Shown piece by piece: positions 7,349 to 15,871 of a DNA stretch of 64,000 nucleotides. Position numbers and translations under genes: made by a program. Source of the DNA: CAZKVJ01 sp964556225 (GTDB lineage: Bacteria; Actinomycetota; Acidimicrobiia; Acidimicrobiales; Ilumatobacteraceae). A model generated the notes under the pieces. It searched no databases and had not been told where the DNA came from. It worked only from the letters and a program-made list of their open reading frames with translations. The DNA lies in contig CAZKVJ010000009.1 of the NCBI GenBank assembly GCA_964556225.1, positions 81,489 through 145,488 of the forward strand, written 5' to 3'. How positions within the stretch are numbered: the stretch's first letter is position 1; every line of letters starts with the position of its first letter.

Positions 7349-8168
7349 CCCGCAGCAGCTCGTCGAGCGCCGCCTCGGCGCCAGTCGGGTGCGGGTGGTC
7401 GTGCCCTTCCAGACGTGACAGGTAGGTGATGGCCACCTCGCCGCGCTCCACGGCACCGCCGTCGGTGTGGGGCGGCAGCTCCAGCGCATCACCCCAGTCC
7501 ATCCGCACGTAGAAGCTGCCGTCGTGGCCGGCCTTGGGCTCCATCTGCGCAGTGGCCAGCGTGCGGGGTGGCAGCCGGCCGACCTCGGCTCGCCGCCAGC
7601 CGACGATCTCCTCGAGCGCCAGGTTCGGCACGTTCACGTTCACCACGACCGGGTCGTCCTGCGGGTCGGCGATGAGCCCGGCCACCACGGCGTCGGCCAC
7701 GGTGGCCGCGGTCTGCCAGCGCTGACCGGCCAGCATCTCGTCCCAGCCCTGGCCCTCGACGCCGAAGCCGGCGACCGCCTGGCTGACCGCGACCCCGCTG
7801 ATGCCGCCGTTGCGGGCGGTGAGGGCGGCGCCGACCGTGCCGGAGTGGTAGATGGCCCGCCCGACGTTGGCGCCGGGGTTGATGCCGGCCACGACCAGGT
7901 CGAACGGGCCGCCGAACACGCCGAGGCGGGCGAACGTGACGCACAGGGCGGGCGGCCCGGAGACCGCCCAGACGTCGTCCATGCCGTCGATGGACCGGCG
8001 GTGGACCTCCGGCTGGATCAGGTGGAGCGCGCCGAACGCCGCGCTGGCGCCGGAGTACTCGCGGTCGGGGGCGACCACCACGACCTCGCCGTGGCGGCGC
8101 ATCGCTCGCGCCAGCACGTGCAGGCCGACCGAGTCGATGCCGTCGTCGTTGGTGACCAAGATGCGCAC
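7335..8168 (-). CDS. surE: 5'/3'-nucleotidase SurE
   Basis: 277 residues. The N-terminus MRILVTNDDGIDSVGL carries the metal-binding DD of the family. It is followed by VVVVAPDREYSGASAAF, PALCVTFARLG and VVAGINPGANVGRAIYHSGTVGAA (the N in GxNxGxN-like loop 2), all diagnostic of SurE. The enzyme dephosphorylates nucleoside monophosphates (and polyphosphate in some species) in the cytoplasm. It lies downstream of the patatin-like gene, with a strong palindrome between them (8214-8259), so it probably has its own promoter. Confidence 0.92.
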   Translation of the reverse strand: MRILVTNDDGIDSVGLHVLARAMRRHGEVVVVAPDREYSGASAAFGALHLIQPEVHRRSIDGMDDVWAVSGPPALCVTFARLGVFGGPFDLVVAGINPGANVGRAIYHSGTVGAALTARNGGISGVAVSQAVAGFGVEGQGWDEMLAGQRWQTAATVADAVVAGLIADPQDDPVVVNVNVPNLALEEIVGWRRAEVGRLPPRTLATAQMEPKAGHDGSFYVRMDWGDALELPPHTDGGAVERGEVAITYLSRLEGHDHPHPTGAEAALDELLRAREG

Positions 8169-8213
8169 GGCCCCTTCCTATCTTGTCCGGAGCCGTGCGC
8201 GCCCACCCCCTCA

Positions 8214-8259
8214 CGTTTGGTCGACTTGCCAGCAGAAATGCTGGCAAGTCGACCAAACG
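8214..8259. repeat. Perfect 21-bp inverted repeat with GAAA loop
   Basis: Left arm 8214-8234 (starts CGTTTGGTCGACTTG) and right arm 8239-8259 are exact reverse complements separated by GAAA. As RNA of either strand it would form a 21-bp stem; the plus-strand transcript would carry a GNRA tetraloop. It lies 9 bp after the stop of the patatin-like gene and 45 bp before surE, and is preceded on the plus strand by CCCACCCCCTCA. The outer ends (CGTTTGGTC/GACCAAACG) resemble those of the palindromes at 34757 and 58388. It could terminate patatin-gene transcription, but it lacks a T run and is unusually long. Confidence 0.8.
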
Positions 8260-8268
8260 CTGAAGGCG

Positions 8269-9360
8269 TCAGGCGGCGGGGAAGGCGATCTCGGCGAGGG
8301 CTCGGTGGGTGGCCTCGCGGCCGGCCCGCATGAATGCCGGCCACTCGGTGGTGTCGAGGAACTGGCGGTAGAAGCCGGCGCCGCGGACCTTGTCGTAGGG
8401 GACCGGTTCGAGCATCACCACGTCGGTCGCCGCCTGCAGCCGGGCGAGGTTCACCCGGGCCAGCTCCTGCTGCTGGCAGGTGCGCACCTGGCTGGCGGCG
8501 TCCAGGATGCTGAGCCGCTTGTCGAGCCACCCGGTCATGTCCTCACCTGCGAAGCCGGGCGGGTAGAAGCCGTTGACGCCGAGGACGAGGTCGGGCGTCG
8601 GCTCGAGCTCGAGCACCGGGTGCACCGGGAAGATGTCGACGATCCCGCCGTCGGCCCACCACCGACCGTCGAGCTCGACCGGGCGGATGAACAAGATGAG
8701 CGCGATGGCCATCCGCACGGCGTGGGCCACGGTCATGTCCGGGTACGTCGCCGGGCCGATGTACTCGAGGTGGTTGTGCTCCACGTTCCAGATCGGCGCG
8801 TAGCAGGGGATCTCCAGCTCGCCGAGGCGCCGGTCACCGAGCAGCTCCGTGTACCACTCCTCCAGCCGGTCGCCCTTCACGACGCCGCTGAAGCCGCGCG
8901 CCGCGGTGGGCAGGAGCCGGGCCAGCTGGCGCCAGTCGAGGTCGATGTAGTCCTTGGGCTGCAGCGCCGCGGTGGCCTCGGCGACCCGGTCGGCGGGCAG
9001 CCCGGCCGCCAGCGGGAAGCCGAACAGCGCCGACCCGGAGCACACCGACATCACCCTCGGGCGCACCCCGGCCTCCTCCAGCGCTCGCGCGACACCCACG
9101 AGCGACGCCAGCGCGCCGCTGCCGCCGGTGGCGATCACCCCGACCCGGCGGCCCTCCAGCGCGGCGGCCGGACGGGCCCGGAAGCGGGGGAGCACGGCCC
9201 GCCGCGGCGGGGTGCGCTCGAACGGCAGGGTGACGACGGCGCGGCGAGCGGCGTCGAGCAGCGCGCCGTCCTCGCGCAGGCTCTCGGCCACCTGGCGAAC
9301 GCGCGTGATGCCGTTGAAGTACTGGCGGACCCGGAAGACGTCGACGACCTCGCCCAACAT
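8269..9360 (-). CDS. Patatin-like phospholipase family protein
   Basis: 363 residues. The patatin core starts near residue 71 (RRVGVIATGGSGALASLVGVARAL, oxyanion-hole loop GGSG). The nucleophile elbow is VCSGSALFG instead of the classical GxSxG. The catalytic Asp is in WADGGIVDIFP (DGG). Both dyad residues (Ser, Asp) are therefore present, but the flanking glycines of the elbow are replaced. The N-terminal 70 residues are Arg-rich and may contact membranes. Family members hydrolyse acyl ester bonds of lipids; the substrate is unknown. Confidence 0.8.
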   Translation of the reverse strand: MLGEVVDVFRVRQYFNGITRVRQVAESLREDGALLDAARRAVVTLPFERTPPRRAVLPRFRARPAAALEGRRVGVIATGGSGALASLVGVARALEEAGVRPRVMSVCSGSALFGFPLAAGLPADRVAEATAALQPKDYIDLDWRQLARLLPTAARGFSGVVKGDRLEEWYTELLGDRRLGELEIPCYAPIWNVEHNHLEYIGPATYPDMTVAHAVRMAIALILFIRPVELDGRWWADGGIVDIFPVHPVLELEPTPDLVLGVNGFYPPGFAGEDMTGWLDKRLSILDAASQVRTCQQQELARVNLARLQAATDVVMLEPVPYDKVRGAGFYRQFLDTTEWPAFMRAGREATHRALAEIAFPAA

Positions 9361-9438
9361 GGCGGCAACCTCCTGCGGTGTCCTCCAGCGTCACGCCGCC
9401 GTGGTCATCCCGCCAGGGCCCTCCGTCACTCCTACGAG

Positions 9439-11838
9439 TCAGAGGTACTTGTTGCGCTCGAGCCAGCGGAAGGCGAAGGCGCCCCAGATGGGCGGTAGGT
9501 AGAACGTCGCCATCCGGTAGAGGATCACGGCCGCGAACGCGACGGTCGAGGGGATGCCGGCCGCGGTCAGCCCGGCGATCAGCGCACCCTCGGTGACGCC
9601 GATGCCGCCCGGGATCGGCATCAGCCCGGCGAACAGCGACGCTGTGACGTTGATCACCAGCAGGTTGGCGAACGACGTCGATGACCCGAACGCCTCCAGG
9701 AAGATGCCGAGCGTCGCCGCGAACAGCAGCTCCGACAGCAGGTTGCCGCCCAGGATCTCGAGCACCTTCAGCGGCGACTTCAGGTTCTGGACCGTGGACC
9801 AGACCTGGTGGACCCACGGCTCGATCTTCGCCCAGACCCAACGGCGCAGCTTCGGCACCACGAGGGCGACGATCAGCACCACGATCGCAGCGACGACGAT
9901 GATCACCAGCAGGTTGACGAGGCTGGAGATGGCGCTGGAGGGGTCGATGTCGAGCTCGACGCTGCCCAACCCGAGGACGAGCGTCAGGGTCAGGATCAGC
10001 ACCTGCACCACGAAGCCGCCGAACCCGTCGATGGCCCCGATGGACACCGCCGAGGCCGGCGGCACGCCCTGGCGCTGGAAGAAGCGGACGTTGATCGCGA
10101 CTCGGGCGGCGGTCGACGGGATCGCCAGGTTGACGAACGAGATCGCCAGCTGCAGCGCGTACACGGGTCCGTAGGGCAGCGGGATGGGGCTGGCCCCACG
10201 CGTGGAGATCGGTTGGGCCAGCCGGGGCGTCTGGCCGGCGAGGAAGCCGACGATGACCCACGCCCAGGTCGCGTCCTGCAGCTCCTGCCACAGCTCCTCG
10301 AAGTCGACGTCGCCCATTGCGCTGAGGATCGAGTAGGCGGCCAGCGAGAGCAGCGCCATGCGGATGAGCGCGCCGAGTGAGACCCGGCGGAGCTTGGCGA
10401 GGCTGGGGGGCTCGATCGCCGCGACCCCGGCGGCAGCCTTGCGGAAGTCGTCGAGGTCGAGCTTGTCGACGCGCCCGTCGCGCCGCAGCTCGCCGCCGAG
10501 CGCCGCGGTCTGCAGGTAGGGGAGCACGGGGGCGAGCCCCTCGGCGCCGAGGTGCGCGATCGCCGCCGCCAGCGCCCGCTCCGCGCCGACCAGCAGCGCG
10601 GTGGTGACGAGCAGCTGCGCCTGGTCGGCGCGCACCTGGTCCTCGATGGGCGCGACGGCGGCGCCACCGAGGCCGGTGAGCACCAGCCGTCCGTCGCCGT
10701 CGCGCAGGAACCGGCTGGGCGCGAGGTCGCCGTGGGCGATGTCGGCCACCGCCAGGCTGTCGACGATGGACCACATGTCGGCCAGCGTGGCGTCGTCGAT
10801 CTCGTCGCCGAGCGGCTCGAGGTCCCAGCGAAGCACCAAGAGCGCGTCGTTCTGCACGGTGCGTCCAGCGGTCACCACACCCGGGACCGACACCCCTCGG
10901 TTGGCGGCGTGGAGCGTCAGGAAGGCCTCGTGCTCGGCCTGCTGCAGGCGCGTGAGGCTCAGGGCCTCCGTTCGCCGGTACCACAGGACGCGCCAGATCC
11001 GCACGAGCAGCTGGGTGTCCCACGCGTCGCGCCCGTACACCAGGACCCGCAGCCGGCGACCGTCGGGGTCGTTGCACTGCAACGTGTAGACGCCGGCCAC
11101 CTGGCGCTCGGCCACGGCGAGGTCCGTCGACTCGACACCCAGCTCGGTCAGCGCGTCGTGCACCTCGTCGAGCCCCGGGCGCCCCGCGGACGAGCCGAAC
11201 ACGAGGTGGACGATGGCACCGGTCGCACCGGCGATGAGCAGCGCCATGATCGCCCCGCCGGGCGTCGTCGCGCCGATGATCACCAGGCCGACGGCAGCGC
11301 CGGTGATCAGCCAGTGGCCGATGCGGCGGAACGGCCGGCTGAGGTGTGGCGAGGCGGTGATGACCGCGGCGGTAGCGGCGGCGAGGCGCAGTGACGGCAC
11401 GACCCCGGGCGGGTCCGACGCGGTGAGGGCCCCGCCGAGATCCGGCCAGTCCCCCGTCATCATCCGCACTGCGACGAGCGCGGTGGCGCCGGCGGCGATC
11501 GTGGCGAGCGCCACGTCGCGGAACACGCTGGTGCGCCGGCGCACGAGCGACGCGACCAGCAGCAGGATCGCCCACAGGACCAGCAGGTCCGACATCGCCT
11601 CCCAGAAGAAGTCGAAGAAGGCGGGGATGGAATCAGCCACGCCGTTCAGCGACTTCTCGAACTGCGACGGCGGGGTGGCGGCGAGGCCGAGCAGCGCGGC
11701 GGTGCCGCCGGTCACCACGAGGAGGATCACGTCGGTGGCCCGCCGGGCCCTCGGCTCACGTCCCCCGCCGACGAACAGGCGCAGCCGCCGGACGATCTTC
11801 GTCGGTCTCAGCACCGGGAGATGGGTGTCCACGGCCAT
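9439..11838 (-). CDS. Membrane protein: pseudokinase-like domain fused to an LPG-synthase-type flippase domain
   Basis: 799 residues. Residues about 35-220 hold several transmembrane helices. A soluble central part (about 230-480) resembles an ABC1/RIO-type kinase: HGDL appears in the catalytic-loop position (VADIAHGDLAPSRF), but the metal-binding DFG is replaced by TGLGG, so activity is doubtful. The C-terminal 300 residues form the MprF/AglD2-like lysylphosphatidylglycerol synthase transmembrane region, with the typical end GLMPIPGGIGVTEGALIAGL. By analogy it may flip or transport a lipid-linked molecule. Substrate and regulation are not visible. Confidence 0.75.
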   Translation of the reverse strand: MAVDTHLPVLRPTKIVRRLRLFVGGGREPRARRATDVILLVVTGGTAALLGLAATPPSQFEKSLNGVADSIPAFFDFFWEAMSDLLVLWAILLLVASLVRRRTSVFRDVALATIAAGATALVAVRMMTGDWPDLGGALTASDPPGVVPSLRLAAATAAVITASPHLSRPFRRIGHWLITGAAVGLVIIGATTPGGAIMALLIAGATGAIVHLVFGSSAGRPGLDEVHDALTELGVESTDLAVAERQVAGVYTLQCNDPDGRRLRVLVYGRDAWDTQLLVRIWRVLWYRRTEALSLTRLQQAEHEAFLTLHAANRGVSVPGVVTAGRTVQNDALLVLRWDLEPLGDEIDDATLADMWSIVDSLAVADIAHGDLAPSRFLRDGDGRLVLTGLGGAAVAPIEDQVRADQAQLLVTTALLVGAERALAAAIAHLGAEGLAPVLPYLQTAALGGELRRDGRVDKLDLDDFRKAAAGVAAIEPPSLAKLRRVSLGALIRMALLSLAAYSILSAMGDVDFEELWQELQDATWAWVIVGFLAGQTPRLAQPISTRGASPIPLPYGPVYALQLAISFVNLAIPSTAARVAINVRFFQRQGVPPASAVSIGAIDGFGGFVVQVLILTLTLVLGLGSVELDIDPSSAISSLVNLLVIIVVAAIVVLIVALVVPKLRRWVWAKIEPWVHQVWSTVQNLKSPLKVLEILGGNLLSELLFAATLGIFLEAFGSSTSFANLLVINVTASLFAGLMPIPGGIGVTEGALIAGLTAAGIPSTVAFAAVILYRMATFYLPPIWGAFAFRWLERNKYL

Positions 11839-11883
11839 GTGGACGCCGATGCTAAGCGTGTCGACCAGCGCAGACGGGGACCA

Positions 11884-12657
11884 TCACTCCCCGCGCTCGG
11901 CCTCCCGCAGCTGCTGGTCGAGGCGGCGGTTCAGCGTGAGCAGCCGCCCGATGATCGGCAGGATCAGCAGGTTGACGCCGTGGAGCAGCCCGATCAGCAG
12001 CATCAACCCCGCCGTACGCGCCACCTCGGCCTGCACCTGGGCCGCGCCGAGCGTCTCGGTCCAGTTGCTCGGCCGCTCGACTCTGGTGGTGAGCAGGACG
12101 TAGGCGCCGAAGATGAGGTAGTAGGCGAAGTCGGTGAGGACGATGAAGCTCTTCCCCGTTCCGGGGTTGGAGCGGAACACGTCGGCGGCGTAGCTGCGCC
12201 CGAACCGCTTGATGAACGGCCCGAGCCACAGCGTGAGTGCGATCAGGCCCGCCGTCACGAGGACCTCGAAGATCCACCAGTCCATCACGAACCTCCCGTC
12301 GTCGTAGGAGAGCACCAGGCCGACCACCGAGAGGGCGCCGACCACGCTGATCACCCGGGCACCAGCGCCGCGCGTGCCCGGCGCCGGCGCCTTGGCCCGG
12401 TCGTGGATGCGGTGGGCGTTGCGGGCGAGGCGGATGAACGTCTCCTGCACCAGGTCCTCCGCTGCGTTGCGGTCGTCCACGAACAGGCGCGCCAGGCGCA
12501 CCAGCTCCATGCTGTGGATGTCGAACAGCTCGGCGACGAGCGGGTCGATCGAGGTGGCCGGCGATGTCGCCCTCCGGTGTCGACCGGCCGCCGAGTGCGC
12601 CGCCGCGACGAGGACCCACGACCAGGCGCGGGGCCGGACGGCGACCGGGAGGGCCAT
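11884..12657 (-). CDS. Membrane protein whose N-terminus is a sigma-70 region 2 fragment (fusion or sigma remnant)
   Basis: 257 residues as an open frame. Residues about 36-90 match ECF sigma region 2 up to its recognition helix (ELVRLARLFV, RNAAEDLVQETFIRLARNAH). After RAKAPA the sigma similarity stops abruptly, and the protein continues as three or four transmembrane helices (ISVVGALSVVGLVLSY, WWIFEVLVTAGLIALTLWLG, FIVLTDFAYYLIFGAYVLL, LMLLIGLLHGVNLLILPIIG). A second start, ATG 12285, preceded by GGGAGG at good spacing, would give a 133-residue membrane protein alone. It is either a true fusion, or a deletion left a sigma remnant in frame upstream of an independent gene. I cannot decide which. 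Confidence 0.55.
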   Translation of the reverse strand: MALPVAVRPRAWSWVLVAAAHSAAGRHRRATSPATSIDPLVAELFDIHSMELVRLARLFVDDRNAAEDLVQETFIRLARNAHRIHDRAKAPAPGTRGAGARVISVVGALSVVGLVLSYDDGRFVMDWWIFEVLVTAGLIALTLWLGPFIKRFGRSYAADVFRSNPGTGKSFIVLTDFAYYLIFGAYVLLTTRVERPSNWTETLGAAQVQAEVARTAGLMLLIGLLHGVNLLILPIIGRLLTLNRRLDQQLREAERGE

Positions 12658-12760
12658 GGCTCAGTGTCGCACCGATCGTCAGGGCGCGCTCGTGGGCATC
12701 ACCTGGACAGACGACCGTCGCCCGTTCGCGGGTGACGTCGCCCGGCGCGAGAATCGCACG

Positions 12761-13543
12761 GTGAGCGAGCAGCGCCAGCATGTCCTCGTCGAGCGCGAGG
12801 GCGACATCACCACCATCACCCTCAACCGCCCGGAGAAGCGCAACGCGCTCTCGCTCGAGGTGATGCTCGAGCTGACCGACGTGCTGCGCGAGGTCGGGCG
12901 CAGCGACGCGCTGGGCGTGGTGCTGGCGGCCAACGGTCCGGTGTTCTCCGCCGGGCACAACTTCGCCGACATGGCCGGCGCCGACCTGGCGACCGCCGAG
13001 CACCTGTTCGAGGTGTGCACCGAGATGATGGACACGCTCCAGGCGATCCCCCAACCGGTGTGTGCCAAGGTGCACGCGCTGGCCACGGCGGCCGGGTGCC
13101 AGCTGGTGGCCACCTGCGACCTGGCGGTGGCCTCGCTCGACGCCGCGTTCGCCATCCCCGGTGGCAAGGGCGGGTTGTTCTGCCACACCCCGCTGGTCGC
13201 CGTGGCGCGCAACGTGGGGCGCAAGCGGGCGCTCGAGCTGGCGCTCACCGGCGATCCGGTGGACGCCCGCACGGCGGCGGAGTGGGGCCTGGTGAACCGG
13301 GCGGTGCCGGCCGACGAGCTCGACGCCGCCACGCTCGACCTGATCAGCCGGGCCACCCGGGGCTCGGTCCGTTCGAAGGCGCTCGGTAAGCAGGCGTTCT
13401 ACGCCCAGGTCGACCTGCCGCAGGCGGCGGCGTACGAGCACGCCATCGCCGTCATGGCGGCCGCCGCCGTCTCGCCCGACGCCCAGGAGGGGATCGCCGC
13501 GTTCTTGGAGAAGCGCCGGGCGGTGTTCACCGAGCGACCGTGA
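12761..13543 (+). CDS. Enoyl-CoA hydratase/isomerase (crotonase) family protein
   Basis: 260 residues from GTG 12761. The upstream in-frame extension has no family similarity. Crotonase features: ITLNRPEKRNALSLEV at the N-terminus, the CoA/oxyanion loop GPVFSAGHNFADM, and CDLAVASLDAAFAIPGGKGG. In place of the second catalytic Glu of classical hydratases the region reads AIPGGKGGLFCHT, so hydratase activity itself is uncertain. The C-terminal helix with ALGKQAFYAQVDLP and EGIAAFLEKRRAVF is typical. It acts on CoA thioesters, probably in beta-oxidation-like catabolism. Confidence 0.85.
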   Translation: MSEQRQHVLVEREGDITTITLNRPEKRNALSLEVMLELTDVLREVGRSDALGVVLAANGPVFSAGHNFADMAGADLATAEHLFEVCTEMMDTLQAIPQPVCAKVHALATAAGCQLVATCDLAVASLDAAFAIPGGKGGLFCHTPLVAVARNVGRKRALELALTGDPVDARTAAEWGLVNRAVPADELDAATLDLISRATRGSVRSKALGKQAFYAQVDLPQAAAYEHAIAVMAAAAVSPDAQEGIAAFLEKRRAVFTERP

Positions 13544-13565
13544 CCGCGCCGGCCGCCGCTGGCGA

Positions 13566-14048
13566 TCACCCCTGCTGGATCCAGCCCTCGTTCACGTCGA
13601 TCGCGTCGGCCGGCGGCTCGCCCTCGTGGAAGGTGACCGTCGCCGCCGGCGCCACCATCACCGTCACGGGCACGCCGGCGCCGGGGGCGTCGGCGGCGGA
13701 CTTGGTGAACCAGTAGCTCGCTGAGTCGCCTCGGTGCTCGAAGCTCACCGAGTAGGGACCCCAGACGACCATGACGTCGGCAGCCTCGGCCGCCGAGTCG
13801 ATCTTGATCCACACCGGGCCGGCGTAGATCTCGGAGAACTGATGCTGGTACCGGGCCGACGGTGCGGCCGAGCTGGCCGTGGCGTCGGTTGGAGCGGGGG
13901 CGGTGGCGTCGGAGGGCGCGGCGGTGTCGGGCGACTCCACCTTGGCGGCGACCTCGGCGGGCTCGTCGTCGCCGCAGGCGGCGACGAGCGCCAATGAGAG
14001 CGCGAGGGCGGCCGCGGCCATCGGTCGGGTCCAGGTGCCGGTGCACAC
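13566..14048 (-). CDS. Putative lipoprotein of unknown function
   Basis: 160 residues from GTG 14048. ATG 14021 is possible but would remove the only positive charge of the signal peptide. Signal: TRPMAAAALALSLALVAAC with lipobox LVAAC, then GDDEP and an Ala/Thr/Pro-rich linker. The mature domain (about 70-160) contains HQFSEIYAGPVWIKIDS, SVSFEHRGDSASYWFTKS and VTFHEGEPPADAIDVNEG, probably a small beta-sandwich; I recognise no family. It is divergent from the solute-binding lipoprotein at 14076 with only 27 bp between starts, so the two probably share a promoter region. Confidence 0.65.
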   Translation of the reverse strand: MCTGTWTRPMAAAALALSLALVAACGDDEPAEVAAKVESPDTAAPSDATAPAPTDATASSAAPSARYQHQFSEIYAGPVWIKIDSAAEAADVMVVWGPYSVSFEHRGDSASYWFTKSAADAPGAGVPVTVMVAPAATVTFHEGEPPADAIDVNEGWIQQG

Positions 14049-14075
14049 GGGCGCGCATCGTAGGCTCACCGCTCC

Positions 14076-15539
14076 ATGGCGTGGCCACTCCGCCGCCGTG
14101 TCGCGATGACGCTCGTGATGCTGGCCGTCGCGGCATCGTGCAGCACCGACGACGGCACCAGCGCCGGTACCGCTGCGTCGGCGGCGCCGAGCACCCCCAC
14201 CGACCTGCCGGTGGCCGAACCGGGCCGGCGGTGCACCGCGCCCGCGGCGCCGGCCGGTGGTCAGCCCATCGTGGTCAGCGTGTGGTCCGGCATGCGGGGC
14301 CGCCCGGGCGAGACCCTCGAGGCGATCGTCGCCGACTTCAACGCCCGGTCCACCGACGTGCAGATCGACCTTCGGCTGCTCGACAACACGGCGCGCGTCG
14401 CGGAGCAGGTTCTGGCCGCCGACCCGTCGGAGCGCCCGGTGCTGGCGTTGATGGACTCCGTCGTGCTCGGCGCGATCGCCGCCGCTGGCATCGGCACGCC
14501 GGTCGAGGCCTGCCTCGACGAGGCGCCGGCGGGCGCGCCGGACCCGACCGCCGGCATGGTCCCGCTCGCCCTGGCCACGTACCGGTGGCGCGACCAGCAG
14601 ATCGCGCTGCCCTTCGGCGCCTCGACGCTCGTGCTCTTCTACGACCGTCAGCGCTTCCGTGAGGCCGGGCTCGATCCCGACGACCCACCGCAGACGCTCG
14701 ACGAGCTCCGAGCGGCGGCCGAGACGCTGATCTCCACCGGGACCGTGCCGCGAGGGTTGGTGGTGGACGACGCCACGGTGGGCAACTGGACGATCCGCCA
14801 GTGGGCAGCCCAGACGGGACAGGAGCTGCTGGCACCGGCGAACGGCTCGCAGGACACCGCCACCAGTGCGCTCATCGACACCCCCGCCACCCACGAGTGG
14901 ATGGAGTGGCTGCAGGGGATGCTGCGGGACGGGCTCGCCACCGACATCGGGCCGAACCCCTCGGGAGCCGACGGACTGCTCGCGGCGCTGGACCCGGAGA
15001 CGCCAGCGGCGATGACCGTTACCACCTGCGCCGGGATCGGCGAGGTGATCCGCGTCGGCGAGGCCGGCGTCTACGACCTCGAACGGCTCGGCGTGGCGGA
15101 GCTGCCCGGGCCCGGGACCGGTGGGATGGTCGGCGGCAGTGGGGTGTGGATCACGACCCAGGACCCGACCCTGGCCGCCGCCGGCTGGGAGGTGATCCAG
15201 GTCCTGGTGGGCGCGACGGCCCAGGCTCGCCTCGCCGGCGCCACCGGCTACCTGCCGGTGACGCACGACGCGCTCGACGAGCCCGGGCTGATAGACGCGT
15301 GGCGCGAGCACCCCCAGCTGCGGGTCGGCTACGACCAGGCGATCGACACGCCCGTCTCCACCGCGACCGTCGGGATGGTCTCGCCGATCGAGCGGGAGCT
15401 CGTGGCCGTGATCGACGACGCGGCCATCCGGGTGGTCGACGGTGCCGACGTGGACGAGGCGCTCGCGACCGCCCAGGAGCTGGCCCAGGGCCTGCTGGAC
15501 GCCGCCGCCGTGGTGTCGTCCGGTCAGTCCGGGCCGTAG
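14076..15539 (+). CDS. ABC transporter substrate-binding lipoprotein (extracellular solute-binding family 1)
   Basis: 487 residues. Lipoprotein signal MAWPLRRRVAMTLVMLAVAASC, Cys at residue 22. The family-1 (sugar/glycerol-3-phosphate, UgpB-like) fold is shown by IVVSVWSGMRGRPGETLEAIVADFNA, the hinge-like ALPFGASTLVLFYDRQRFREAGLDPD, LDELRAAAETL, and a GGSGVWITT strand followed by a C-terminal helical part. Family-1 proteins deliver oligosaccharides or polyol phosphates to inner-membrane permeases. No permease or ATPase gene is adjacent, so it is an orphan binding protein and its ligand is unknown. Confidence 0.8.
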   Translation: MAWPLRRRVAMTLVMLAVAASCSTDDGTSAGTAASAAPSTPTDLPVAEPGRRCTAPAAPAGGQPIVVSVWSGMRGRPGETLEAIVADFNARSTDVQIDLRLLDNTARVAEQVLAADPSERPVLALMDSVVLGAIAAAGIGTPVEACLDEAPAGAPDPTAGMVPLALATYRWRDQQIALPFGASTLVLFYDRQRFREAGLDPDDPPQTLDELRAAAETLISTGTVPRGLVVDDATVGNWTIRQWAAQTGQELLAPANGSQDTATSALIDTPATHEWMEWLQGMLRDGLATDIGPNPSGADGLLAALDPETPAAMTVTTCAGIGEVIRVGEAGVYDLERLGVAELPGPGTGGMVGGSGVWITTQDPTLAAAGWEVIQVLVGATAQARLAGATGYLPVTHDALDEPGLIDAWREHPQLRVGYDQAIDTPVSTATVGMVSPIERELVAVIDDAAIRVVDGADVDEALATAQELAQGLLDAAAVVSSGQSGP

Positions 15540-15871
15540 CAGCGCCAGCCGCGGGTGGCGACGGACACCACCTCGGCGGTGGCCTGGGCGCCGTACTGCT
15601 GGCGGCACGCGGCACCGGGATCGACCGGCTCGATGACCAGCTGCCCCGCCTCCAGGTGCATGCACGACCAGCCGTAGACGCTGTCCGTGGTGAGCACCGC
15701 CTGCGCCGTCTCGCCGTGCAGCTCGCGGCAGTACCGGCCGAAGTTGGGTGAGCCGAGCTCGACGGTGTCGTGTTCGGACATGGCCACGATGGCCCCCAGC
15801 GCGCCACCGGTGAACACGAACCCCGCGGCGAACATCCCCACCCAGCGCAGGACCCGCCCGGCGGCGCTCAC
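15524..15871 (-). CDS. Small membrane-anchored protein of unknown function
   Basis: 115 residues from GTG 15871, whose GTGA overlaps the stop of the response-regulator gene, so it is translationally coupled to the two-component system. One N-terminal transmembrane helix (WVGMFAAGFVFTGGALGAIVAM) leads to a small external domain with four Cys (YCRELHG, WSCMHLEAG, AACRQQYGA, WRCYGPD) that could form two disulfides. No known family is recognised. Operon position suggests a role in signal perception or output. The 3' end overlaps the solute-binding lipoprotein gene convergently by 16 bp. Confidence 0.65.
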   Translation of the reverse strand: MSAAGRVLRWVGMFAAGFVFTGGALGAIVAMSEHDTVELGSPNFGRYCRELHGETAQAVLTTDSVYGWSCMHLEAGQLVIEPVDPGAACRQQYGAQATAEVVSVATRGWRCYGPD

